A stretch of DNA of 64,000 nucleotides, from contig JAPYUK010000001.1 in assembly GCA_029936155.1 (NCBI GenBank), forward strand, positions 64,746 to 128,745, read 5' to 3'. The translations under genes and the position numbers were made by a program. Shown one piece after another: positions 9,704 through 19,059 of the stretch. This stretch comes from Dehalococcoidia bacterium. GTDB taxonomy: Bacteria > Chloroflexota > Dehalococcoidia > Lucifugimonadales > Lucifugimonadaceae. The notes beneath the pieces are model-generated. The model saw only the letters and a list, made by a program, of their open reading frames with translations, searched no databases and was not told the DNA's origin. Position 1 is the first letter of the stretch, and every line of letters starts with the position of its first letter.

Positions 9704-11314
9704 ATGGCCAGTCACCCAATTGAGTCGACAGCTGGGGCGCTACAACGTCTGATAGGTGATTCCTTCGCTACTAGATTATGGCAGCGCGACTCGTCGCTGT
9801 GGCCGGATCCTTCACCCGGTGGTGACCCTGCTGACCAGGCACTCGGCTGGCTGGATCTTCCGTTGAGGGTGGCGGGGTTGGCTGAGCAATTTGCGAGTCT
9901 CTCCTCCCAGCTGGCAACCGATGGTTTTACCGATGTTGTAGTGCTCGGAATGGGTGGCAGCAGCATGACTTCGTTGACTCTAAGCAGTTTGTATGCTGGA
10001 CAATCGAAGCGGACGATTCGCCTGCACGCCCTCGACACGGTAAATCCAACTTCGATCTCTCACATCACTACCAAGCTCAACCTGAACAAGACGCTTTTCT
10101 TTGTTTCCAGTAAGTCAGGAACTACGGTCGAGCCACTGAGTTTGGAGGCTCACTTCAGATCGGCACTGGCGGATGGCGAAGCAGGGTCGGCCAACCGTCG
10201 GAATTTCATAGCACTTACCGATCCTGGCACTCCGCTTTCGGAGCGGGCGAGGGCGGGTGAATTCGGGACGTGGGTTTCGACACCGAAAGATGTTGGGGGA
10301 AGATTTTCAGCATTGAGCGCATTCGGGATGATGCCCGCAGCTGCTACCGGCATCAATATTCGCAATTTCGCAGATTCGGCAGCTCGAGTGGCACAATGCT
10401 GTCAGACCGATTCGATTGAGAATCCGGGTCTTGAGCTTGGTGCGTTCCTCGGCGCGAATGCGCTGGCTGGTCGAGACAAGGTCACGTTGCTGACAACGCC
10501 TGAGTACTCGACATTTGGGATGTGGGTGGACCAGTTACTTGCCGAATCAACCGGAAAAAACGGCAAAGGGTTGGTTCCTGTCACAGGCGAACCGGCTCTC
10601 GAAACGGGGATGTACGGAAGCGACCGCCAGTTCGTGATTTTTGACACTGACGACGGTCAGGGGGATCTAAAACGCAGAGCAGCGGAACTTGAAGCTGCCG
10701 GACATTCTGTGTTGACACTCACCCCGCTCACCTCTGAAAAACATGAAATAGCTGGCGAGTTTTTCCGTTGGCAGTTTGCGATCGCGGCTGCATCTTCCCT
10801 GATGGATATTTATCCCTTTGACCAACCCGACGTGGAAATGGCAAAGGTGAAATCGAGAGAACTTCTTTCAAATCCGACTTCCGATATCGATGCAACATCC
10901 TTTGCAAAAGCCTTCGATGCTTTGTCCAGCGCAAAGCCGCCGTCCTACGTTGCTCTCATCGCCTTCCTGCCTGAATCGCCAGAGCTCACAGCTTCATTCT
11001 CCGCGCTAAGAAAAGCCATATCGAGCAAGACCGGTATGGCGACGACATTTGGGTATGGTCCTCGATACCTACACTCCACAGGACAGCTTTACAAAGGCGG
11101 CCCCCAGAACGCTATGGTTCTGGGCTTCGTATCAGGGAAATACGATGATCTTGCCGTACCGGGGGAGGGATACTCTTTCGGTGAGTTGACCGCAGCACAG
11201 GCAGGCGGTGATTTCTTGGTAATGAAAGATGGCGGACAATCGGTTCTCCCTCTCGAGATTGGGAACGACCCGGCCGCAGAGATCGAAGCCGCTACGCAGG
11301 AACTGATTGGATAG
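9704..11314 (+). CDS. pgi: Glucose-6-phosphate isomerase (stand-alone relative of tal-pgi C-terminal domains)
   Basis: VVLGMGGSSMTSLTL, FFVSSKSGTTVEP, GGRFSALSAFGMMPAAATG. Confidence 0.92.
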   Translation: MASHPIESTAGALQRLIGDSFATRLWQRDSSLWPDPSPGGDPADQALGWLDLPLRVAGLAEQFASLSSQLATDGFTDVVVLGMGGSSMTSLTLSSLYAGQSKRTIRLHALDTVNPTSISHITTKLNLNKTLFFVSSKSGTTVEPLSLEAHFRSALADGEAGSANRRNFIALTDPGTPLSERARAGEFGTWVSTPKDVGGRFSALSAFGMMPAAATGINIRNFADSAARVAQCCQTDSIENPGLELGAFLGANALAGRDKVTLLTTPEYSTFGMWVDQLLAESTGKNGKGLVPVTGEPALETGMYGSDRQFVIFDTDDGQGDLKRRAAELEAAGHSVLTLTPLTSEKHEIAGEFFRWQFAIAAASSLMDIYPFDQPDVEMAKVKSRELLSNPTSDIDATSFAKAFDALSSAKPPSYVALIAFLPESPELTASFSALRKAISSKTGMATTFGYGPRYLHSTGQLYKGGPQNAMVLGFVSGKYDDLAVPGEGYSFGELTAAQAGGDFLVMKDGGQSVLPLEIGNDPAAEIEAATQELIG

Positions 11315-11343
11315 AACGGCCCCCAGAATACGGAGACCTTCAC

Positions 11344-12246
11344 ACGACTAGCTCGACAAACAGCATTAACCCAGTTTTTTTCATCGCCCTCGACGATCGA
11401 GTTAATTTCTGCTCGGATGTCCTCGACATCTCAGGCGACCCGGCGGCAGCCGACCGGGAGCAGGCGGCGAATCTCAAGCGCATCGTGTTCGACGGCATCA
11501 CAACTGCGATAGAGCGCGGCATTGCAAAATCGAACATTGCGCTGTGGGCCGACAGCGATCTCGGCGAATCTGTACTTCTGCGTGCCAAGGCGATGTCACT
11601 GATCACAGCTTCATCACCGGGTAACGGCGCACACTATCTGGGCAAACTCAACGTCGACTACACAGCGGTTCAGCTGAGTTTCAACACGGATGACCCCGAG
11701 GATGCTCGTAAGGAGCTGCTCGAACGTCTGAAGATAGTCTCGGACAAGGCAAGAATTGAGTCGATACCGCTGATGATCGAGCTGGACGTTGTTCCCACGA
11801 CAGCACAGATAGATATGTACGGCAACTTTGCGGACGCTCGTTCGATAATGCTATTGACCGCAATCCAGCGGCTACAGGATGCCGGGGTTGATCCAGCTGT
11901 CTGGGCGATCGAACCACCGTCGGACGATGTGTTCACCGCAGCGATTGCCGCTCAAGCAAATCTTGATGACCGCTCGAGCAAATTGCTCTTGGTGATTTCT
12001 GGTCAGCTGGTCACTGGCCAGATTGGCTCAGAAATACGCGACACCGAAAAACAAGTGATCCGTGTTGCTGCTCGAACCCTTGGAATCGCCGGAGTACTTA
12101 TCGGTCCCGGTGCCTATTACCGGCATTTGGTGCAGTTTCACGAAGGCGTGATAAAGCGTGAAGAGGCTGTCGATGTAATCGCCGAGCATTTAGGCGACAT
12201 CAGCAACATCTTCGAGAACTCTCGTACGGCTTCAGAGGTTCTGTAG
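11344..12246 (+). CDS. DUF2090 / class I aldolase-like protein; start codon uncertain (ACG at 11344 proposed; ORF track begins at an internal GTG, 11485)
   Basis: Frame stays open upstream with conserved-looking N-terminus PVFFIALDDRVNF. GGAG at 11332-11335 lies 8 nt before ACG 11344. The body resembles C-terminal IolC/DUF2090 aldolase domains. Confidence 0.6.
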   Translation, partial: TTSSTNSINPVFFIALDDRVNFCSDVLDISGDPAAADREQAANLKRIVFDGITTAIERGIAKSNIALWADSDLGESVLLRAKAMSLITASSPGNGAHYLGKLNVDYTAVQLSFNTDDPEDARKELLERLKIVSDKARIESIPLMIELDVVPTTAQIDMYGNFADARSIMLLTAIQRLQDAGVDPAVWAIEPPSDDVFTAAIAAQANLDDRSSKLLLVISGQLVTGQIGSEIRDTEKQVIRVAARTLGIAGVLIGPGAYYRHLVQFHEGVIKREEAVDVIAEHLGDISNIFENSRTASEVL

Positions 12247-12256
12247 ACAACACCAG

Positions 12257-13015
12257 ATGCCCGAACAGTCAGCACTTGATAACCGGATCAGTGCGTTCAT
12301 TTTTGATCTGGATGGAACGCTCGTCGAGACCGAACGACTCAAAGCGCAATCGTATGCAGTCGTCGTCGGTAATTTGACCGGATCGGGTATACCCGATCAC
12401 CGAGCGATCGAACTGTACGAACGGATTGTTGGTTCGACCGATGAGATGGTCTGCCGCCAGATGCTCGACGAGTTCGAAATCGGTGAAGGCCTCGAAACTG
12501 TAGACGGTGAACTGTGGAAGCATATTCATCAAATCCGTATGGATGAATACCGTGGAAATCACGGCGCTCCTGGCCAACTTCGAGCGAACGTCTACCAGCA
12601 CAACATCGATCTGTTACGCATACAGAAAGCGAAGGGCAGAACCGTTTCCGTCGCTACGTCGTCGTTTAGCGACGAAGCCAAGCGAGTGCTCGACGCATTG
12701 GGGTTACGGGTGCTGCTGGACGATATAGTCGGCCGAGATTCTGTAACAAACCCGAAACCAGATCCCGAGATTTACCTTCTGGCAATGGAACGCCTTGGCA
12801 TGGCTCCCGAGCAGGTCATAATTATCGAAGATTCGCCGATTGGCACGAAGGCAGCAATCGACTCAGGAGCAGCATGGATCTGCGTCAGCACGCCGTTTTC
12901 TCGCCAGGCTGTTGAGTCATCTTCATGGCTAGACAAGCGCTGGGTCGTGCATGATCGAGCTAAACTCGATGAAGTTGTTAAGCTCAGAATCGAATCGATA
13001 GAAGAAACCGGATAG
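12257..13015 (+). CDS. HAD-superfamily phosphatase / beta-phosphoglucomutase-like
   Basis: FIFDLDGTLVETE, VATSSF, NPKPDPEIYLLAMERLG, IIEDSPIGTKAAIDSGA. Confidence 0.92.
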   Translation: MPEQSALDNRISAFIFDLDGTLVETERLKAQSYAVVVGNLTGSGIPDHRAIELYERIVGSTDEMVCRQMLDEFEIGEGLETVDGELWKHIHQIRMDEYRGNHGAPGQLRANVYQHNIDLLRIQKAKGRTVSVATSSFSDEAKRVLDALGLRVLLDDIVGRDSVTNPKPDPEIYLLAMERLGMAPEQVIIIEDSPIGTKAAIDSGAAWICVSTPFSRQAVESSSWLDKRWVVHDRAKLDEVVKLRIESIEETG

Positions 13016-13070
13016 CACTGATCGCCCACAAGTGAACTGTGGGTCGACTCAGACACAACGGAGCACTTGA

Positions 13071-13982
13071 ATGAAACTCGGGATGATTGGCGTCGGCCGC
13101 ATGGGCGGCAACATGACGGAGCGGCTGCTAAACGACGGGCACGAGGTGGTGGTATTCGACCCCGACTCAGCGGCCGTTAATTCGCTCGTTTCAAAAGGCG
13201 CTTCTGCTTCCAGTTCACTTGCTGACGTTGTTGGTCAGCTCAATGCGCCTCGCACCGTTTGGGTGATGGTGCCTTCAGGAGATATTACAGAGCAGGCCGT
13301 GAATGGTCTTGTCGAGCTTCTTGATACCGGAGACACGGTGATCGACGGGGGCAACTCGAACTACAAAGAGTCGCAACGCAGAGCCGAGCACGCTGTTGCA
13401 CGTGGCGTCGACTTCCTTGACTCAGGCACCAGCGGAGGTGTTTGGGGACTCGCCAATGGCTACTGTCTGACGGTAGGGGGAAGTCGTGAGGCTTACGACC
13501 GCAATCGGCCAATATTCAAGACTCTCGCACCGGACGATTCCGACGGCAATCTCTATGTTGGGCCAAGCGGATCGGGCCACTATGTGAAGATGATCCATAA
13601 CGGGATCGAGTATGGCCTGATGCAGGCATATGCAGAAGGATTTGAGCTTCTAGCGGCCAAGGAAGACTTCAATCTCGATCTTGGGTCTATCGCTGAAAAC
13701 TGGACGCGGGGAAGCGTGATTCGTTCGTGGCTTCTCGATCTGACTGTCGATGAGCTGAAGAAGGATCCGAGACTGGATGCTCTTAGTTCGTATGTCGAAG
13801 ATTCTGGCGAGGGTCGGTGGACCGTTGATGCGTCGGTCGAGTTAGGAGTTCCTGCTCCTGTCATCACGTCAGCGCTGCAAATGCGCTTCCGATCGCGACA
13901 GGACAACCCGTTAGGCGGTAGGATGCTGGCAGCGATGCGTAACGGCTTCGGCGGTCACGCAGTAAAGAAATCGACCGATTAG
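13071..13982 (+). CDS. gnd: 6-phosphogluconate dehydrogenase, decarboxylating (short ~300-aa type)
   Basis: MKLGMIGVGRMGGNMTERL, VIDGGNSNYKES, FLDSGTSGGVWG, HYVKMIHNGIEYGLMQAYAEG. Confidence 0.95.
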   Translation: MKLGMIGVGRMGGNMTERLLNDGHEVVVFDPDSAAVNSLVSKGASASSSLADVVGQLNAPRTVWVMVPSGDITEQAVNGLVELLDTGDTVIDGGNSNYKESQRRAEHAVARGVDFLDSGTSGGVWGLANGYCLTVGGSREAYDRNRPIFKTLAPDDSDGNLYVGPSGSGHYVKMIHNGIEYGLMQAYAEGFELLAAKEDFNLDLGSIAENWTRGSVIRSWLLDLTVDELKKDPRLDALSSYVEDSGEGRWTVDASVELGVPAPVITSALQMRFRSRQDNPLGGRMLAAMRNGFGGHAVKKSTD

Positions 13983-14016
13983 GCCGAGCGGGCCGAGCGA
14001 GCAGGAAGGAATACCA

Positions 14017-14259
14017 GTGGTGAAAAACGAGTACCCATCTCCTCCCCACTATCCGCTGCTCAACACGCGGATGATGACAGCGAGAGAACTGCGCGAAATT
14101 CTTGAAGATCTGTGGCAGTGGGTTCACGAAGCCGAGATGGCTCATGAAGATATCGCACCTGATGACCAGTTAATTCTCGAGATTCGACAACAGATGGGTG
14201 TGATTATCTCGGAACGGGTTGAGCGTCACTCGGACGAGACCGGCCGTACCGCTGAGTAG
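14017..14259 (+). CDS. Hypothetical 80-aa protein (GTG start)
   Basis: ORF directly downstream of gnd on the same strand with operon-like spacing. Confidence 0.5.
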   Translation: MVKNEYPSPPHYPLLNTRMMTARELREILEDLWQWVHEAEMAHEDIAPDDQLILEIRQQMGVIISERVERHSDETGRTAE

Positions 14260-14293
14260 GTAATTTCAGGCGGTTGGCGTTCGGTGCGCCGAT

Positions 14294-15778
14294 TCAACCC
14301 AGAAGCTTTGAATACAGTTCAGACTGGCGATAGCGAGCGTCTTCGTAGATGCCGGCACTCGCTATGTTTGGCTCGTAGGTTTCGGCGATCTGGGCAGGAT
14401 ATGTGTCCAGAGAATCCCAGATGCCAAGCGCATTCAGAGCAAGCACCGCAGTCCCTCGGCTGGTGTCTTGCTGCTCTGCAGACACGCTGACCGATAAGCC
14501 AAGCACATCAGCCATCGTCTGGAGCCACCATGGCGAGTTCTGAATAGCGCCCCCGCTTGCGATCATTTGGTATCCGGAGTTCAGACCGGGCAGCAGCAAA
14601 TCGCCGACCATGGCAAATCGATATGCCACCGATTCAAGCATGGCTTGAAGGATTTCGATGGGTGTTGTGGAGACCTTAATACCGTCCAGCACGCCGGTGG
14701 CTGAAGTCGACCAACCTGTCGCACGTTCTCCTGCGATAAACGGCAATACGTTGATACCGTGAGCCGCCGGTTCGAGCTTTTCTAACTCGTCGTTAAGAAT
14801 CTCAATTGAAGGCAATCGAAGATTGTCGAGTGCCCACTGAACGACGTTTCCACCTTCAGAGAATGAGCCACCAAGCAGTGTCCGATCGGCGCCCAAGCGG
14901 TACGCCCACAGTCCGGTCGGCACATCGGGGGCAGGGCCTTCGTTCAGTACCCGCATCGCGCCGGTTGTTCCGACCGTGAGAGCAACTTTCGTTTCGTCCA
15001 CGCATCCGGTGCCTACGTTTACGGCCGCACCATCACCTACTGCGAGTAGAAACGGCAGCTCGGCGAGAGCAGGCCATCGTAGGGCGAACTCTGGCGTTAG
15101 GTCCGTCTCGGCGTCGTTCCAAGGAGCAAGTTCGGGAAGATTCTCAGCGTTGATTCCGAGTCGATCCAGAAGCAGGTGATCCCACTCGAGATCGTGTCGA
15201 TTCAACAGTCCACTCCACGATGAAACGCAGTAGCTGGCCTTCACATCGGTTCGACCAAACCATTTAGAGAAGATGTAGGTCGAGACGTCTACGTACTTAT
15301 CGATCTGGCTGGCGATGTCGGGCTGCGTTCGCTTTAACCATCTGATTCGCCCCGGCAGGTACGACGTGTGCTGCATCACGCCGGTGCGGTCGTAAATAAT
15401 CGGCACGTTCAATTCGGTGCGCAGGCGGTCGACGTCGGGAGCAGATCGGGTATCGGCGTAGGTGTAGACAGGGGTTAACGCGTCGCCGTTCTTGTCCACG
15501 CCAAGGACAGTACTCGACATGCAATCGAACCCAACCCCGATGATATCCGATACGATCTCACCCGCCTTTGCCAGAACCGTATCGATAGCGCTTTCTACCG
15601 CTCGCAGGATCTGGTCGGCATCCTCCTCAGACGTGCCGTCTGATGCGACAGTTTGGGCATGTGCAACCGCTGCCTCGACACCAGTGACACTACGTGCATG
15701 CGAGTCGAACAACCCGGCTTTCACCGACGAACTGCCGATGTCGACAGCTAACACAAACGGTGATTCGTAGTTGATCAT
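14294..15778 (-). CDS. FGGY-family carbohydrate kinase (gluconokinase/xylulokinase-like)
   Basis: FVLAVDIGSSSVKAGLFD, VALTVGTTGAMRV, MIASGGAIQNSPWWLQTMADVLG. Confidence 0.9.
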   Translation of the reverse strand: MINYESPFVLAVDIGSSSVKAGLFDSHARSVTGVEAAVAHAQTVASDGTSEEDADQILRAVESAIDTVLAKAGEIVSDIIGVGFDCMSSTVLGVDKNGDALTPVYTYADTRSAPDVDRLRTELNVPIIYDRTGVMQHTSYLPGRIRWLKRTQPDIASQIDKYVDVSTYIFSKWFGRTDVKASYCVSSWSGLLNRHDLEWDHLLLDRLGINAENLPELAPWNDAETDLTPEFALRWPALAELPFLLAVGDGAAVNVGTGCVDETKVALTVGTTGAMRVLNEGPAPDVPTGLWAYRLGADRTLLGGSFSEGGNVVQWALDNLRLPSIEILNDELEKLEPAAHGINVLPFIAGERATGWSTSATGVLDGIKVSTTPIEILQAMLESVAYRFAMVGDLLLPGLNSGYQMIASGGAIQNSPWWLQTMADVLGLSVSVSAEQQDTSRGTAVLALNALGIWDSLDTYPAQIAETYEPNIASAGIYEDARYRQSELYSKLLG

Positions 15779-15815
15779 TTTTCGAGTTTCGTGATTTTGG
15801 CTTGATTCAAAAGGC

Positions 15816-16976
15816 TCAGGAAACCAGATATTTTTCGACCAGTGACTGGTCTATCTCTATTCCGAGTCCAGGCTTGTCAGTCACTTCAAAGTATCCGTTA
15901 GTTGGACCGTAGTTCTCTGCAGTAATTGCATTCTTGTAGGCATTCGCCTCGTGACTGTGTTCCATGATCATAAAGTTAGAGCACGATGCCGAGTACTCAA
16001 CTGTCGACGCGACCGAGAGAATTCCGCCCCCCCCAACGTGGGGTGCGACCGGGATGTTGTAGGTGTCGGCAATCGTTCCGATTCGGTGGCCTTCGGTAAT
16101 GCCTGTGCGGGCGATGTCGTGCATCACAATGTCGTAAGCGCGTCGTTCGAACGCCTCACGCATTTCGTATCGGGTCCGACTCCACTCACCAATGGCAACC
16201 GCCATATCAAGCGCTTCAGAAAGCACCGCTGCGCCGGGTATGTCTTCCGGAAAGATCGGTGATTCAAGCCAGGTGAAATCGAGTTTTTCGAGTTCGCGCC
16301 CGAGCTTGATTGCGCTTGTTACCGACTGGCGCATGTGCGTATCGCACATCAACATGATCTTCGGTCCAATTCGCTTTCGAACTGCTCGGGCTATTTCCGC
16401 AACGCCATCGGCATCGAGAAGAAGGTGAAGTTTTAGAGCCTGGTAGCCGTAGCCGACATGCTCCTCGGCTAGGTCGGCGACGTTATCAGGATCAGTTCCC
16501 CCAATACCTGCATAAAGCTTGATTTTGTCGCGATAGCGCCCGCCAGCAAGCTTATGCACCGGCTTACCCGTCGCCTTGCCAACGATATCCCAGAGCGCAA
16601 TGTCGGTGCCGCCGATGGCATCGATGTAGAAGCCGGTTGGGTGTCCTCGTTCGCGCATGGCGCCGTAATTTCGAGTCCAAATCGCCTCGATGTCGAACGG
16701 ATCACGCCCCATGATCAGCGGTCGCACCAGGTTATCGACAATAGTCTTCGTCGTAGTCGGCGAAACCGGTGACTGTGCCTCACCCCACCCAACGATGCCC
16801 GTATCGGTTTCGATCTTGATGACGGTCGTTTCGTGGTGCTTCGAGTAGATCGAAGTGAACACTTCTTTATCGACGAAGTAGTCGCCGTAATCGATCACCG
16901 CTGGTCGTTCTTTGCCTTCGTCGGCCTTGTCTCGCGTAACCTGAATCGGAAAGGCGGTAATTTCTTTGATCTTCAA
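15816..16976 (-). CDS. Enolase-superfamily mandelate racemase/muconate lactonizing enzyme-like (copy 1)
   Basis: GTDIALWDIVGKATGKPVHKLAGG; carboxylate ligand regions MLMCDTHMR, FTWLESPIFPED, AIGEWSR; APHVGGGG. Confidence 0.9.
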   Translation of the reverse strand: MKIKEITAFPIQVTRDKADEGKERPAVIDYGDYFVDKEVFTSIYSKHHETTVIKIETDTGIVGWGEAQSPVSPTTTKTIVDNLVRPLIMGRDPFDIEAIWTRNYGAMRERGHPTGFYIDAIGGTDIALWDIVGKATGKPVHKLAGGRYRDKIKLYAGIGGTDPDNVADLAEEHVGYGYQALKLHLLLDADGVAEIARAVRKRIGPKIMLMCDTHMRQSVTSAIKLGRELEKLDFTWLESPIFPEDIPGAAVLSEALDMAVAIGEWSRTRYEMREAFERRAYDIVMHDIARTGITEGHRIGTIADTYNIPVAPHVGGGGILSVASTVEYSASCSNFMIMEHSHEANAYKNAITAENYGPTNGYFEVTDKPGLGIEIDQSLVEKYLVS

Positions 16977-17017
16977 GTCGTTGTTGTGTCTTTCTATCTG
17001 GAACCAATTGGGCGGGG

Positions 17018-17341
17018 CTATTCGGCCTGCATTTTCTCAGGGGTCATCATCTCGTAAAACTCGATGTAGTTGCTGATCATGTGCTCTCGAATCTTCGCGC
17101 CAAAAACTGATGCTTCTGGCCCAGACTTGGCTTCTTCGCAGTACGGCGATCCAATTGTTTCGTCGGTCCACTGCATGTACACGCGGTTGCTATCGCCGGG
17201 CAACGTACCACCGTTGAAGTAAATTGTCACTTTCGACCGCTGACCAGCCGCCGTGTAAGCATCACCTTGCTGCTGCATTAGAGATGCCACCATCCTCGCC
17301 GTGCCGGGTTCTACGTCATGCACACGTCGAATTACGTACAT
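17018..17341 (-). CDS. Hypothetical ~107-aa protein
   Basis: Start at MYVIRRVHDVEPG is preferred over the longer ORF. Adjacent to the enolase-superfamily gene on the same strand. Confidence 0.55.
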   Translation of the reverse strand: MYVIRRVHDVEPGTARMVASLMQQQGDAYTAAGQRSKVTIYFNGGTLPGDSNRVYMQWTDETIGSPYCEEAKSGPEASVFGAKIREHMISNYIEFYEMMTPEKMQAE

Positions 17342-17582
17342 TGGAAGCTCCTTCAGGGCTGTTGAAATATTTGCTACAAAGTCATCATCTAACGTCGTAA
17401 GAAAAGGCCTTGGCGGGATGACTTCAAGGTAGACGTGGACAAAATACAGCCTGAATCGGCAGGTCGTAAATGGCCACTCATCCAATCGTGATATCGAACC
17501 GGTGACGTTTGCGGCTATTATTAGACGATTGTCGACAACTATATTCCGAACGAATTAGCAGTTTGTTCGGCTGGAGCAGTGG

Positions 17583-18701
17583 ATGAAGATCGGCGCGCCA
17601 AGGGAGTCAGACCCCAACGAAAACCGCGTGGCACTTGTGCCAGAGACGGTCGAGCGTCTCGTCAAAGCGGGTCACGAGATATTTATTGAGGAAGGCGCGG
17701 GAACCATCGCTGGATTTCCAGACTCCGCTTACTCTGAGGCCGGTGCTAAAACCGCCTCAGCTACCGAGATAGCCGGTTCCGTCGATATATTCGTTCACGT
17801 GCAACCGCCAACCTCAGACGAAATTGGTTCCCTGAAAAAGGGGAGCATCGTAGTTAGCACCCTGAATGCTAGGACGAATCCGTCGGGCGTTGCGGCACTT
17901 GCATCTGCCGGTGCAACCGCTCTGGCGATGGAGCTGGTGCCTCGAATCGCTCGAGCGCAACGCATGGACGTTCTATCGTCGCAGGCATCTATCGCCGGGT
18001 ACAAGGCAGCACTTCTCGCAGCCAACTCTCTCGGCAAATACCTTCCCATGATGATGACCGCCGCGGGAACTATCCCACCGGGCAAGATACTCGTACTTGG
18101 AGCCGGAGTTGCTGGTCTCCAGGCAATCGCAACCTCACGTCGACTGGGTGCTGTTGTCGAGGCCTTCGACGTTCGGGTCGCTGCTGGTGAGCAGGTCGAA
18201 AGTCTTGGAGCAACATTCATCCAGCCACCCGCAGCGGAAGATGCCGAGGGCGCAGGCGGATATGCAAGAGAACAGACCGAAGACGAACAGGCCGCTCAGC
18301 GTGAGTTCCTGAAAGAGCACATTGCTGAGGCCGATGCGGTAATTACAACGGCTGCAATTCCGGGACGCCCTGCCCCACTTCTGATGACGGAAGACATGGT
18401 GGCCGTGATGAAGCCGGGAAGTGTTGTTATCGACCTCGCAGCGGAGTCGGGTGGAAACGTTGCAGGAACGGTTGCAGGCGAAATCGTCAACAAAAATGGC
18501 GTAGCAATAAACGGGCCCGTGAACGTACCTAGCTCAATGCCGTTCGATGCAAGTCAGCTTTATTCAAGAAACGTCATGGCGCTCTTCGACCTGATTATCG
18601 ACAAGAAAGAAGGCACGCTGAATCTTGATTTTGAGGATGAAGTCATTGAATCGATGTGTGTCGCTCACGAAGGTGAAGCTCGGCACGGGTTGGGTGAATA
18701 G
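17583..18701 (+). CDS. pntAA: NAD(P) transhydrogenase alpha subunit, part 1
   Basis: MKIGAPRESDPNENRVALVPETVERLVKAGHEIFIEEGAG; ILVLGAGVAGLQAIATSRRLGAVVEAFDVR. Confidence 0.95.
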   Translation: MKIGAPRESDPNENRVALVPETVERLVKAGHEIFIEEGAGTIAGFPDSAYSEAGAKTASATEIAGSVDIFVHVQPPTSDEIGSLKKGSIVVSTLNARTNPSGVAALASAGATALAMELVPRIARAQRMDVLSSQASIAGYKAALLAANSLGKYLPMMMTAAGTIPPGKILVLGAGVAGLQAIATSRRLGAVVEAFDVRVAAGEQVESLGATFIQPPAAEDAEGAGGYAREQTEDEQAAQREFLKEHIAEADAVITTAAIPGRPAPLLMTEDMVAVMKPGSVVIDLAAESGGNVAGTVAGEIVNKNGVAINGPVNVPSSMPFDASQLYSRNVMALFDLIIDKKEGTLNLDFEDEVIESMCVAHEGEARHGLGE

Positions 18702-18759
18702 CGAGATGAACAAAGTATTTTTCACCAATACCGAACCGAAAAAGGGAGCTTCAGAGTAA

Positions 18760-19059
18760 ATGTTTGACGCCGAAGCGCTAATCATTGCGCTAACAGTGTT
18801 CGTACTTGCGATATTTATCGGGTACGAAGTAATTACAAAAGTGCCGCCAACGCTGCACACCCCGCTTATGTCGGGCTCGAATGCTATCTCGGGCATCGTA
18901 ATCGTTGGCGCCCTGCTGGTAGCAGGACAGGCTGAGGGCGTGCTTGGTCAGATTCTTGGCGCAGTCGCAATCGGACTCGCGATGATCAACGTTGTCGGTG
19001 GCTTCATGGTTACCGACAGGATGCTCAAAATGTTCAAGCGAAGCGGCGACCGCTCATGA
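18760..19059 (+). CDS. pntAB: NAD(P) transhydrogenase alpha subunit, part 2 (membrane)
   Basis: IFIGYEVITKVPPTLHTPLMSGSNAISGIVIVGAL, followed by GGFMVTDRMLKMF. Confidence 0.95.
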   Translation: MFDAEALIIALTVFVLAIFIGYEVITKVPPTLHTPLMSGSNAISGIVIVGALLVAGQAEGVLGQILGAVAIGLAMINVVGGFMVTDRMLKMFKRSGDRS

